Assembly (NCBI GenBank): GCA_037178625.1
Contig: CM074137.1
Coordinates: 744,001-808,000, forward strand
Direction of reading: 5' to 3'
From: Skeletonema tropicum
Lineage: Eukaryota > Bacillariophyta > Thalassiosirophyceae > Thalassiosirales > Thalassiosiraceae
Length of the DNA: 64,000 nucleotides
Position numbers and translations under genes: made by a program. Under the pieces are notes generated by a model. The model was given only the letters and a program-made list of their open reading frames with translations, was not told where the DNA came from and searched no databases. Shown piece by piece: positions 1-9,793 of this stretch. The number at the start of each line of letters is the position of its first letter. Position 1 is the stretch's first letter.

Positions 1-879
1 AACGTTTAGAAACGATGCTTGCTGGCCAGCGAACGAGGCAGTCGGGAGATCCTCCGCTGTTGCGCTGCTCCTAACTGCAACGCTGCAGCCGCAGTTTGCC
101 TCTTTGCACATTCCTTCATAGCCCTCTTCAATTTGCCGGGTTACTTCATCCGGGAGTCCTGCGTTCATGATCATTAGACGTGCTTGGCCTGAAGTGATGA
201 AGAGAAGAATGAATACGTTAGCTTCTGGGATTGGAAGTACCTAGTAGAGCGTGTATCCAGAGATGCTAAGTGAATGCATACTTACGTCCACGATCTGTTT
301 GCAACAGAAGATTCAAACAAATGTGAGTGACTGAGTGCTAAACGCAGCATATATTTGTGATGGAATGGTCATAAAAGGACGACGCAACAAACTTACCAGC
401 GAGATCCTCTAAATCATTTACGTCCACATCTTTCAACAACAACTCAAGCCGTTCTCTGAGTTCAAACCTGTCCAGTACAGCGTCATACGCAGAAGAACTC
501 ACTCCAAATCCACCAGGTACGCTTACCCCAAGCGGGGTAAGATTCTGAATCATCTCGCCTAATGAGGCCGTTTTTCCTGGGACAAAGACAATTGTGAGCA
601 ATAGAGTGAATCGTTACAACAGGATGCAACACACACGAGCAATGACAAAGCAATAGAAAGGAGTCACTTACCACCAACTTTGGGCAAGTCATCCAGCCCA
701 ATCTCTTGTAGAGGGATGCAATGTTTCACTTTGGCTTCGCTTTTTGTGGTTGGATGGTTGTTTTTAGATAGGCGCGTTTGGAGCAAATCCCTTCTCGGGA
801 CGAGGATGGAGGGAACGAATGCATTGCATTCATTTGCTGCCCAGCTTAAAAGTAGTACTGTTTTGAATAACATCATCAT
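1..879 (-). CDS. ppsA-like: Plastid-targeted phosphoenolpyruvate synthase (pyruvate, water dikinase), N-terminal part
   Basis: Partial gene running off the left edge, with three exons on the minus strand: 672-879, 397-576 and 1-188. Both introns have GTAAGT donors and AG acceptors, and the reading phase is kept. Exon 1 starts MMMLFK and encodes a short hydrophobic signal peptide followed by NAFVPS. This resembles the diatom ASAFAP plastid presequence, with Phe after the predicted cleavage site. Exons 1 and 2 then read KVGGKTASLGEMIQNL...VPGGFGVSS, and exon 3 reads AVRSSATAEDLPTASFAGQQ, both hallmark blocks of the PEP synthase ATP-grasp domain. The family converts pyruvate, ATP and water to PEP, AMP and phosphate. 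The signature is closer to PpsA than to pyruvate, phosphate dikinase. Plastid location is inferred from the presequence. The phosphohistidine and PEP-binding domains lie outside the window. Confidence 0.88.
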
Positions 880-1227
880 CTTCTAATTTGTAATGATAGT
901 AATGGATCTAAGATCTTTGTTTATGCAATTGGCTGTAGGGATTGGCGCTCTTGATATAGGCTGCTTAGCTCGATTCATTGCTGTTCGCTTCTCATTGCAG
1001 AAAGGACGAAGATGTGCTCCAACCTCTCGGAGTTGGAAGAGGTTCTCATCCTGTAAGGTACCTGTACGCTTACCTAAGATAAATAGAGACAGGATTGTAC
1101 TAGTAATTATTTCCTCCGAACTGGGTGTTCGTGACTTGTCCGTGACCACAAATCACAAAATAATCCAGAAATCGACCACAACCCACAACCATGACCATGC
1201 AAAATCCAACGCAGGCATAGTATCACG
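880..1227. promoter_or_regulatory. Divergent intergenic region between PEP synthase and the cytochrome-b5-like gene
   Basis: This 348-bp stretch separates two divergently transcribed genes and must hold both promoters. I see no clear TATA box or palindromic operator. Open frames crossing it lack conserved features. Confidence 0.4.
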
Positions 1228-1989
1228 ATGAGACGGAAGGCAGCACCTCTAACAACATTTCTATGGCTCATCATAGCCGCATCAATACTTCTCTCTGCAG
1301 TACTGGAGCAGCCGCCAATAATATTGACAGTCTCTGCCGAAGATGTATCCGATGCAACCACCACAACCACCGATGAAGGATGCAATGCTGAAAACAATAA
1401 TGATGAAACCTGTGCCAACCCCTCAACAAACGAAGACGAATCAGCAGCAGCAGCAACAACAGCAACACAACAATTATCACCGTCAGGAGAACGTCTCATA
1501 ACCTCCACCGAACTCGCCTCCCACGGAATCAAATCAACCGAATCCAAAGAAGCCGCCACAGCCGGAGGACACACCATCTGGCTCTCCATCCTCGGCCGTA
1601 TCTACGACGTTACCACCGGTGGACCATCCTACTACGGCCCTAAAGGAAGTTACAACTTTTATTCTGGACGGGATGCCTCACCGTGTTTTCACTCGGGGAA
1701 GAATAATGAGGAGGGTGCCGCGGCGAAATTGGAAGAGTGGGAGGATGATACGCATTTAATGTCGGTGTATGATTGGAGTAAGTTTTATGAGGATCATGAG
1801 ACGTATCAGTTTATGGGGGTGTTGGTGGATTCCAAGTATTATGATGAGAATGGGGAGGAGACAGATGTGAGGAAGAGTATTGTGGAGAGGGCGAGTAGGG
1901 CTAAAGTGATTGCGGAGAAGAAGAAGGAGGAGAGGAAGAAGGCTAGGCTGGAGAAGAGGAAGGCTGATCGGGAGAAGAATAAGAAATAG
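1228..1989 (+). CDS. Secreted cytochrome-b5-like heme-binding protein (neuferricin/MAPR type)
   Basis: Intronless, 253 aa. Residues 1-36 form a signal peptide or membrane anchor (basic MRRK, then a long hydrophobic run). A Thr/Asn/Glu-rich linker follows. Residues about 85-200 carry the b5-like fold of membrane-associated progesterone receptor/neuferricin proteins: ITSTELASH, then LSILGRIYDVTTG, YYGPKGSYNFYSGRDASPCF, and a terminal W..FY...Y..MGVL block. Family members bind heme through a conserved Tyr, and candidates are visible in the YYGPKGSY segment. The C-terminus is a charged Lys/Glu/Arg helix ending KNKK. A KKxx-like tail on a signal-peptide protein could mean ER retrieval if the hydrophobic segment stays as an anchor; that is inference. 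The start is the first ATG after an upstream AT-rich leader. Confidence 0.82.
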   Translation: MRRKAAPLTTFLWLIIAASILLSAVLEQPPIILTVSAEDVSDATTTTTDEGCNAENNNDETCANPSTNEDESAAAATTATQQLSPSGERLITSTELASHGIKSTESKEAATAGGHTIWLSILGRIYDVTTGGPSYYGPKGSYNFYSGRDASPCFHSGKNNEEGAAAKLEEWEDDTHLMSVYDWSKFYEDHETYQFMGVLVDSKYYDENGEETDVRKSIVERASRAKVIAEKKKEERKKARLEKRKADREKNKK

Positions 1990-2212
1990 TAGATGATAGA
2001 TGGGGATGATGATGACTAGTTGACGATTAAGCGACAAAACTTCATTGATAGTAGCCTACCTGGCAGTATTTATTTACAACAAACTCAAAATCATTGATTC
2101 TGCAAAAGAAAATCGTTTCAACAACTTGATAGTGTCGAGAAGAAAACGATCTCTGACAATAATGAAATGCATTATTTACTAAAGGTATTGATCTATCGTA
2201 CTTCGTCAATAC

Positions 2213-2424
2213 AGCGCCTTGTCCATCAAGACAACATGAACACTATCTACCTCATCAAAAACCGCGTCGTACTTATGTAGTGAGAGCAGCGTCTTGTCCA
2301 TCAAGACACATGAATGCTATCATACCTCCTCAAAAAGCGTGTCCGTATACTACTTAGTCATTTGCAGTGCCTCGTCCAACAAGACACAACATGAAAGCTA
2401 TCCTACCCCACAATGAAAAGCTGT
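2213..2424. repeat. Imperfect tandem repeat of about 76 bp, nearly three units
   Basis: Units start near 2213, 2287 and 2365. Each opens with a variant of GCAGCGTCTTGTCCATCAAG, followed by ACA(AC)ATGAA, then CTATC..ACCTC and CAAAAA. The third unit runs into the 3' end of the MYND gene. It sits between two convergent genes and shows no coding potential. Confidence 0.6.
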
Positions 2425-3402
2425 CTACCTCTGCCTCGCTGCTCTTGCAGCTTTCCTCTTTTGATGAGCTGCCTCAGCTGCCTCCCTCTGAGGACTCTTG
2501 GTAGCATCCACAGCAGCCTGATGTCCACGAAGAGCTCCAGCCAAGACATCCTTACTGACCAATCCACTTTTATAACGCAACTTAAGCTCGGCCAATGACA
2601 AATCATGTCCAAGATTGGCGGCAATAGTCCAATGCTTTATCGCTCTATCCAAATTGCCTTCAAAAAGCTCGAATTTTGCAAGATTGTACCTGGAATCAGG
2701 ATGACCAGCAATAGCCGCCTGTTCGAAATGATAAACTGCTTTCTTCTCATCAAATGATCCATTATTATATCTACCATTCAGATACAGCACCGCCAAATTA
2801 TGGTGCGCATCCATGTCACCCAAGTCAGCTGCCCTCTTCGCATATTCAAATGCATTCTGGAAGTTACCCGCGTGGTATTGATGTAGTCCATGTTCACGCA
2901 TGGCCACGGGATCTTCCGCCTTGACTCGTTTCATTGTCCGCCTCTGCATTTCCGCCTGTCCATTGGGGATGAGCTGACGACAAAATGGACATTTTTGTTC
3001 AAGGGAATTATCCACCTCGCGTGCCGTGCTGGCTGCCTGACAGGCCTTGCAGACTGTTTGATAGCAGCAGCTTGTAACGGTGTGCTTTTCTCGGTCGATT
3101 GAGAGGGGTAGGCAGCAGATGGGACAGTCACCGAAATGACTGCCTTCGGGTTGTTGGAACAGAATTTCATCGTGCAGCAATTCTGCTGCGCTTTTCTTCT
3201 TTAGCTTGAGTTCCGCCGCTCGTTTCTTGCACTCGTGTTTGTGCTGTGGACGATGGTTCTTTTGACAGTTCACGCCACAGTATCGAACGAGTTTGCAGGC
3301 GGAGCAATCCTTCAATTTGATGTCGCCTCCTTTGGCAATGCCACAGGATGCACAATATTGCATCGTAGTGTCGTCGATCACTAAATTTGTTGTTGTGCTC
3401 AT
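2425..3402 (-). CDS. MYND zinc finger / RING-like / Sel1-repeat protein, intact copy
   Basis: About 325 aa from the ATG at 3402; the frame extends 24 bp further upstream but only to a TTG. Domains in order are an MYND finger (YCASCGIAKGGDIKLKDCSACK...YCGVNC...HRPQHKHEC, with the full Cys/His ligand set), a C4C4 RING-like module (CPICCLPL...SCCYQTVCKAC...KCPFCRQ), then three or four Sel1/TPR-like helical repeats (AFEYAKRAADLGDMDAHHNLAVLYLNG and similar). The conserved tail reads LRGHQAAVDATKS. Such proteins are a lineage-expanded family in diatoms; the RING suggests ubiquitin ligase activity, which is unproven. It is the complete reference for two damaged relatives at 15858-17307 and 19349-20287. 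Confidence 0.8.
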   Translation of the reverse strand: MSTTTNLVIDDTTMQYCASCGIAKGGDIKLKDCSACKLVRYCGVNCQKNHRPQHKHECKKRAAELKLKKKSAAELLHDEILFQQPEGSHFGDCPICCLPLSIDREKHTVTSCCYQTVCKACQAASTAREVDNSLEQKCPFCRQLIPNGQAEMQRRTMKRVKAEDPVAMREHGLHQYHAGNFQNAFEYAKRAADLGDMDAHHNLAVLYLNGRYNNGSFDEKKAVYHFEQAAIAGHPDSRYNLAKFELFEGNLDRAIKHWTIAANLGHDLSLAELKLRYKSGLVSKDVLAGALRGHQAAVDATKSPQREAAEAAHQKRKAARAARQR

Positions 3403-4011
3403 GTTGAAAAAGTTGTTGTGCTGCAATATTTTTCACTTGTGGTGACCTCTTCACAGATACGTCGACGAAATATATAGCTGCTCTAGAGAGAGTCGCCTCG
3501 GTTGATCTACAACTCAATGATCTTCAATGATGCTCCCTCTTGGTGCTGCGCTTGCCTTGGTGCTCGCTCGGTGTGTGGTGCAGTGTGATGAAAGTGGGAA
3601 CAAAACGCAAAAAGAATTCGTCTTTGGCTCCCGGCTCAAATAGTATTACTTAATTCCTACGTAGATCGAAAGGACGTTATTTGAATTTTTGCACGAATTA
3701 GCGCGACAATGATGGTCTCGAATTGAAGTTAACATGCACTATAGTATATAGGAGTATTACACTCATCATCATTCTCAGTAACCTTACTGAACACAACTCA
3801 TGATAGACCAATTCTCCAGCATATTCATCATTATCAGCAATAAATAATTAATCAGCTGCACTGCTTTACCATTGGCGTGTGCAAAGCTGATCAAAAAAAA
3901 GGTGGCCCACACATGACATATAATTTTATCAGTTCGATCGGTCCACCTCCAAAAATAACGGATACATCCATCACGCACCATCATCGTACACCACACATCA
4001 ATATATCAAAA
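3403..4011. promoter_or_regulatory. Divergent intergenic region upstream of the MYND and lysine-rich genes
   Basis: 609 bp of AT-rich DNA between divergent genes. A short open frame overlapping the start of the downstream gene (from 3877) has no conserved features. No repeat or RNA gene was seen. Confidence 0.3.
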
Positions 4012-5874
4012 ATGACATCCTCCGCCACCTCATCTGTACCATCAACCCCACCGCCCTCAAGATAGGCCAACAAGTCGATATCGAATCACGAACATGGCCC
4101 GGTATTAATAAGCCTGGTGGTCATGCCACCATTACCAAATTACACTATGCTGCTGATTCTACTACTACTTATGGAGGAGGTGAAACAACAACAACTACTA
4201 ACTAATGGAGCACCACCCACCAAAATAGACGTCAGATATGTACTAGGCGGATCTGAAAAACAAATTGAAATTATCTATGTCAAACCTCACATTGAATTGG
4301 TAAGGGGAGGACGAAGTCGAAGGGTGGATAAAAAGATGAACGTGGATAGTTTTGGTGGGAGTTGTAGTAGTAGTTTGGGTGAAAAGGAAAATAATGGTGT
4401 TGGTGGTATTGGGAGGAAGAGTAGGGGTAGTGGGAATAATAAGCGCAAGAGTGGTGGTGGTGGTTTGGAGGATGGGGATAAGAGTGATGCAAAGAAGAAA
4501 AAGAAGGTGGTGCAACCGAAGAAGAAGAAGAAGGAAAATGTCACTGCTGCTGCTAAGATTGAGGTGGACAAACCAAAGATTGTTGAAACTGATGACAAGA
4601 AGAAGCAAAATAAGTCTGCCCCTCCCAAGAAGGAGGGCATGAAAAAGACTGCTGCTGCTGCCGGGAGTTCTTCCATCAAGACAAAGAGTATTGCATCATA
4701 TTTTTTCACTACTGCATCTTCTGCCGCCGAGACGACTACCACTACCTCTGTGTCGGCCAAGGCAAAAAAAGCAGAAGGTCCATCCAAACCCACCAAGGCT
4801 GCCAAAGAAACCACCAAGAACATCAAGACAACGACCAAGTCAACCACCAAATCAAAGCCCACCGACACAAAGTCCAACTCCGCCACCACCACCACCAAGA
4901 AAAATTCATCCAAACAAGTCAAGTATTCACCCAATAGTATCCTCGCGGTACGTGCCGCACATGCCAAAAGTCCTGGCCAATCACACATTTTTGGGACAAA
5001 GACGATTGGATTTGAGGGGTTTCAGTTCTCATCTAGCACCACTGCCACTGCTGCTACTTCAGTGGGTGCCACGGGTGGGGGTGGTAAGAATAGCAAGAAG
5101 AAGAGGGGGAGTGGTGTCCAAGAAAGTCTTTTTCTGGAGGAGGATGGAGAAAAGTCAACGAGTGCTGCTGCTGCCGCTGCAACTGCAACTATGATTTCTT
5201 CTTCAGCGGCGTCATCCAAGAAGAAGGTAACACCAGCTTCGGAAAAGAAGAGTGGAGTGTCTTCATCCTCCAAGAAGAAGAAGGTGATACCATCTTCTTC
5301 AGCATTGGAAACGAAGGCTGGAGTGTCATCATCGTCAGATAAATCTGCTCAAAATCACAAGACCATGCAAACTCTATACAAGAATGAATGTGTCAAGGCA
5401 AAGGACTTTGTCAAGTCCATGGTTGGATCTGCTACAAATGAAGAAGGCAAAGATGAAGAAAAGGTGATGATGGAAGAGAAAGATGTAACATCTTCTCCGG
5501 AGAGTTGTCTTGAGTTGGAAATGGATAGTGGGTAAGTTGAGAGAAAGATGGAATTGTATCTTTTTCATTCAGTTCTTGTGCCTTATCTCACAGGTTCCTC
5601 ATTATGTCCACCCATCATCAACCTTTTCCCCTCTCTTTTCAGACGAATGGATCTATTCAACTCCCTCTTATCCGAGGTAATGTTCCAAAAAGGCCTCGAT
5701 AGCATGGACGTCGATGAATTAATCTGCAGTATAAACACCAGTAGTCAACGTGGTGTACTGCAACGACCATTTACATTGTTGGAAGTCAAGGCCTTTTTGC
5801 AAGCGTTGGATTCGCAGAATCGGATTTTTGTGAGTTGGGAGGAGGATAATACGGGGACTGTTTATTCCATATAA
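4012..5874 (+). CDS. Lysine-rich chromatin-type protein with PIP-box-like motif and C-terminal helical domain; frame disturbed near the start
   Basis: The main exon runs to 5531. A 111-nt intron (GTAAGT at 5532, CAG before 5643) joins it in phase to exon 2, 5643-5874. The first ATG is at 4012, but the conserved start (IGQQVDIESRTWPGINKPGG, at 4062-4121) is in another frame from both that ATG and the downstream body (IDVRYVLGGSEKQIEIIYVK). Two tiny introns or two compensating indels would restore it: GT...AG spans of 26 nt near 4036-4061 and 31 nt in 4171-4206 have the right lengths. The N-terminal block looks like a small beta-barrel chromatin reader. The middle is Lys/Ser/Thr-rich with several nuclear-localisation-like runs. 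KSIASYFF (4684-4707) resembles a PCNA-interacting box without its Gln. The C-terminal 77 aa (FQKGLDSMDVDELI...LQALDSQNRIFVSW) look like a winged-helix-type domain. Function is unknown; a nuclear role is likely. Confidence 0.6.
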
Positions 5875-6251
5875 AAGAAACACAAGAGAGATGTATAAGT
5901 AAGTGTGTTTTACGGGGAAAATGAGAATGCATAAGTAAATAATGGTGTGTGAGACTACCATTGTTCGAGGACGGAGATTTGCTTTGGAAGCAGTCTTCAG
6001 TCGGTCGGACATAAGTTTCAGATGCGGTGCTCCGGGAGAAAAGTGTTGAGCGTTGCAAGATGAAACTATTTAGCTCAATACAAATCTCCACCCGGCGTAC
6101 ATTAAATCTTATTATGGTAGCTATTCTCACTAATATATTGAAGTAATGTAGCTGCCATTCCAAACAGCTGACAAATGTTTTCATCTAGATACATTAAATA
6201 GGAGGTTAATCACACCAAAACAAGAATCTACGAAAAAAGATGGTGCCGTTT
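5875..6251. other. Intergenic region between convergent genes, nothing recognised
   Basis: 377 bp between the 3' ends of the lysine-rich gene and the adaptin gene. Short open frames here carry no recognisable motif. No repeat or structured RNA was seen. Confidence 0.3.
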
Positions 6252-9224
6252 TTACAGAGCAGCAAGCTTGATGCTCACAAGTGATACATTCTTGATTGCC
6301 TTGGAGCACAATGGATGCAATGTACGTGTCGTCACCCGGAAGGCATTTGCCTTGGGATTTGCTTCCACTCTCACCAAGCAGCCAACATTAATATTATTCC
6401 CATTCACGTCCTTTGCTCCTGTTCGGAACGTTGCCGCACCCGACACAGTCCATGGCGTGGGGTCTACTCCTTCACATCGACCAAACTTCAACCCATTCAC
6501 AATAATGTTCGACACCCGATTCATGTATTCCTCGTCAATTCCAGAGGAGTTCGGCGGCAGCCTCATGACTTCTTGACATTCACGGTCTTGTCCCTCCAGA
6601 CTCTTCCATCGCTGCATAAATGCTCCAGGATCGAGGTTGACTGGTTCCATGAAACAAGTTGCTACCAAAGGCAGACGTAGTGGATAATCGTGACGTTCTC
6701 CTTCTTCCGTCTCAAAGGTTATTCTCATGGATGGGGCATCATCAAATGGTGCAGTCACTTCCACCAAAAGTAGCAATTTGGCTTGAGTCTTATTCTCAAT
6801 CGAGCAGCCCTCATCACCGTCCCCATCATCAATCAAACCTTGTGTCCCTTGCATTTGCATTCTCAAATGGTCTGGCTGATCAACTTTCACCTTGAAGTTA
6901 TGAAGAGCTGTGGCATGCAAGTTACCAAAGAAAACGGAGATACGCCCCTGAGCTCCGACGTACTCGTGTTTCACACCCACCTGAAGCATTGCATTCTCAA
7001 ACAGAACACCCGATGGAGAGGTGCAAAGGTTGGAAAAGGCCTTGCGCATGGCAGGGATAAGATCTTTGGGAATGCCCACGAGAGTAGGATTTGCCTCCAC
7101 GGCAGCAATCTTTTCATCTTCTGCGTCCATTTCCTCTTCCTCTTCTTCTTCCAACTCTGGCTCTTCCTGTTCATCAATAGGAGTCATGCCCTCCTCCATC
7201 ATCTGGGCATTAAGCATAGCCCGTTGCTGCTCCACTTCACTAGGTGTCGAGGCCTTGGTCACTGCGGCACTATTTTCTCCCTCAGTTTCGAGCAATCTCA
7301 ACTCCAACGCACTACGACGCTTATCCTCAAACGGGGGCATCTCTCGCAACAAATCTTCCACCGCCTCGGGACTAAAGGCTTCCCTCATCGAGGCGTATTC
7401 GGCACAGCGTTGCTGCACTTCGACATCCACGCTATTCTTGCTCTTGGCAAAGACTGGTGCGACAAGTGGACGACATTCTTCATACAAGTTGGCCAATTTG
7501 GCATACGAACTAATAAGGATGGACCTAGTTTGAGTGTCCACATTGTACCAATGTTGATGAAGGACACGGAATTGTTCTTCTCCACTCATACCCGGACGTT
7601 CGGCAATGAGGAACCCAAACTCACCCAAAATGTAGGCCGCGACACGAACGGTCGTTTCATGACAGCGGTGGGTACTCACAGCCAAGAATAAAGTAGCCGC
7701 AGCATACCCCTGAAGATCACCCTGGGGATGATTGGTCACAATCTGCACCACACGATGCCAAATCGGATCACTCACATAATCCCCACTAATCGAGATCAAC
7801 TTCAAAATCGTATCGACATACCAACGCAAATCAGTGGCATATTTTTCTGCCAAAATAGCAATCTTGAGTACCATCTCCTCCCGAATACTTGCATCGGCCA
7901 CCACCAAGTGCGCTACCAACTCATCGACAATCCTCTCGGCATTATCTGTATCACAAATCACAAACAACAAATCCAACGCCCTTCGTCGAACACTAATATC
8001 CGCATCCTTCAAAGACACCAACACAGTCGCCTGATGTGTCTTGGCACCCTCCACACTCCCATCAATCTGTGCAAGTTGCGCCATGGTCGACAATCCCAAA
8101 TACCGAATATTAGGTTCTCGTACCGAAATGAACTTTCCCAAAATGTTCATGGCACCCTCCCTCATTTCGGGGGGACAGGTAGTCCCCCATGCCACGATTA
8201 GATTGACCGCTTCGAATAATATCGCGTGATCGGCATTGGATTTGTTAATGGAATCGGATACCTCGGTTTCAAACATGATACGTGTGACGACATTGATGAG
8301 TTGACCGACGTGATCATTACCGCCCATGCCAATGTCGTGTCCTTCAATGGCATCAGGGTAGAGTTGCAGAAATTTGAGTAGTTTGATTTGAAGCCATGGA
8401 CTGGGTGTGCGGTAATAAAGGTATTCTCGTGCACAATCTTTTTTGAGGACCAGGACACTTAGAATGTGTACAATGTTGGGAATTAACACGCCATATTCTT
8501 CTGTTTGCTGTGATGCCAATCCATTAAGGAGACTCATAACACTGGTCAACACCCCCAGATGCTTTTCCCGGAGCAATTGTGCCATATGTGGGGCAAAGAT
8601 CCGTCCCGAAATTAAATTGGGACTTGTCCTAGTTAGACGCAATAGACATAATGCTGCCTTCTTCTTCACCTGTTCCGTAGACCCCTTGGACACGAGAATA
8701 TGCTGCACTTCTACATGCATTGCCTGAATCAATTCCAATCCAGAAATATTCGCCAAGGAACACAATGCTAGACATTGTGTCGCATCATTTTTCACACCAG
8801 TACCCTTTTTGGATGATTTTCCAGCAGCTGCAGAAGGAGCCATGGTCAAATCACGTTTCAATGTGTCCATCACCCCCCCCATGACAGGATCACTCCCCCT
8901 CAACAACAAACTCAATGCGACATATCCCACATTTTTTTCTCCATACTTCTTCGACCTCACAAGCGCCAACACCTCCGCATGGCCAAAGTCCACTTCATAC
9001 CCCAACACATGAATATACACCAATTTCCAAATATACTTTTTCCGTTGATACGAACTTAGGGATGGGTTGGATCCATCGGGGGCAAGTTTGGTTCCACCGC
9101 CCGGATTGAATTTTTTGCGAATTTTGGCTAATTCGACTTCGATGCGGGAGGATTCTTCTTCTTTGGATTTGGCGTTGCGGAGGTCGGTTATGAAGTTGTT
9201 GAGGCCGCGTGCTTGGGATGACAT
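6252..9224 (-). CDS. AP2A: AP-2 complex subunit alpha (alpha-adaptin)
   Basis: Intronless, 990 aa, about the usual length of alpha-adaptins. The N-terminus (RGLNNFITDLRNAKSKEEE...ELAKIRKKF...YQRKKYIWKLVYIHVLGYEVDFGH) is the classic start of the alpha trunk, including the basic patch that binds PIP2 in animal AP-2. The helical-repeat trunk continues to about residue 620. An acidic hinge (EEPELEEEEEEEMDAEDE, around residue 690) follows, then the C-terminal appendage of about 270 aa (beta-sandwich then platform). The protein links cargo, clathrin and plasma-membrane phosphoinositide during endocytosis. The hinge is short compared with animals, and clathrin-box motifs are not obvious. The ATG at 9224 lies directly before the conserved block. 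Confidence 0.93.
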   Translation of the reverse strand: MSSQARGLNNFITDLRNAKSKEEESSRIEVELAKIRKKFNPGGGTKLAPDGSNPSLSSYQRKKYIWKLVYIHVLGYEVDFGHAEVLALVRSKKYGEKNVGYVALSLLLRGSDPVMGGVMDTLKRDLTMAPSAAAGKSSKKGTGVKNDATQCLALCSLANISGLELIQAMHVEVQHILVSKGSTEQVKKKAALCLLRLTRTSPNLISGRIFAPHMAQLLREKHLGVLTSVMSLLNGLASQQTEEYGVLIPNIVHILSVLVLKKDCAREYLYYRTPSPWLQIKLLKFLQLYPDAIEGHDIGMGGNDHVGQLINVVTRIMFETEVSDSINKSNADHAILFEAVNLIVAWGTTCPPEMREGAMNILGKFISVREPNIRYLGLSTMAQLAQIDGSVEGAKTHQATVLVSLKDADISVRRRALDLLFVICDTDNAERIVDELVAHLVVADASIREEMVLKIAILAEKYATDLRWYVDTILKLISISGDYVSDPIWHRVVQIVTNHPQGDLQGYAAATLFLAVSTHRCHETTVRVAAYILGEFGFLIAERPGMSGEEQFRVLHQHWYNVDTQTRSILISSYAKLANLYEECRPLVAPVFAKSKNSVDVEVQQRCAEYASMREAFSPEAVEDLLREMPPFEDKRRSALELRLLETEGENSAAVTKASTPSEVEQQRAMLNAQMMEEGMTPIDEQEEPELEEEEEEEMDAEDEKIAAVEANPTLVGIPKDLIPAMRKAFSNLCTSPSGVLFENAMLQVGVKHEYVGAQGRISVFFGNLHATALHNFKVKVDQPDHLRMQMQGTQGLIDDGDGDEGCSIENKTQAKLLLLVEVTAPFDDAPSMRITFETEEGERHDYPLRLPLVATCFMEPVNLDPGAFMQRWKSLEGQDRECQEVMRLPPNSSGIDEEYMNRVSNIIVNGLKFGRCEGVDPTPWTVSGAATFRTGAKDVNGNNINVGCLVRVEANPKANAFRVTTRTLHPLCSKAIKNVSLVSIKLAAL

Positions 9225-9793
9225 GGTTGATGGTGGTTATATTAGGAGTGTATATGTAAGTATGATGTGTAGGGGTGCCATGCATATGTAGCGGATAGCG
9301 GCCGTTTTCTCATGTCATTGAGGTTTTTGAATTGACGTTTCGTGATGAGCGAGGCACTTGAGATAGGTATCTTTTATAATTTGTCGCATCGCCACCATCG
9401 GCAACTTTATTTATGCATAAAAATCGACATGACACATGTGAGAAAGAATGCATCCAGCGGGAATCAGCTCAGGCATGCATTGAAGCGATACTAATACATC
9501 ATAATTAAATAGATACTCCTTTTGAAGTTCAAGTTTCTCAAGAAAGTTCTTGCATAAGACTTTTATCGGTCGTGCATAAGTAATGAAGCGTTGGTGCTTT
9601 GTTGCGTGCTCTACTTGATTAGTCTGTGCTTCAGAGAATGAATCGAAAGCAATAGTGGCTTCATAATTCGCACATGGACATCGGACATAGCGTCGTGTCC
9701 GAAGGCCTACCAACAATCTTAATTCAAGGCGAGGCTGAAGAGAGCTAAAGTTCTCCCCGCCGCAAAGGCAAAGGAAGAAGGCATGCATGAAGG
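9225..9793. promoter_or_regulatory. Divergent intergenic region between AP-2 alpha and the ankyrin-kinase gene
   Basis: 569 bp. A minus-strand open frame spans most of it but has no conserved content. It probably holds both promoters; no motif was assigned. Confidence 0.3.

Noticed and set aside
4287..4988. 233-codon minus-strand frame rich in Val/Leu/Phe
   Set aside because: It is the reverse shadow of the Lys/Thr-rich coding exon; its composition is explained by the opposite strand and it shows no motif.
6783..7691. 302-codon plus-strand frame opposite AP-2 alpha
   Set aside because: Shadow of the conserved adaptin frame; no domain.
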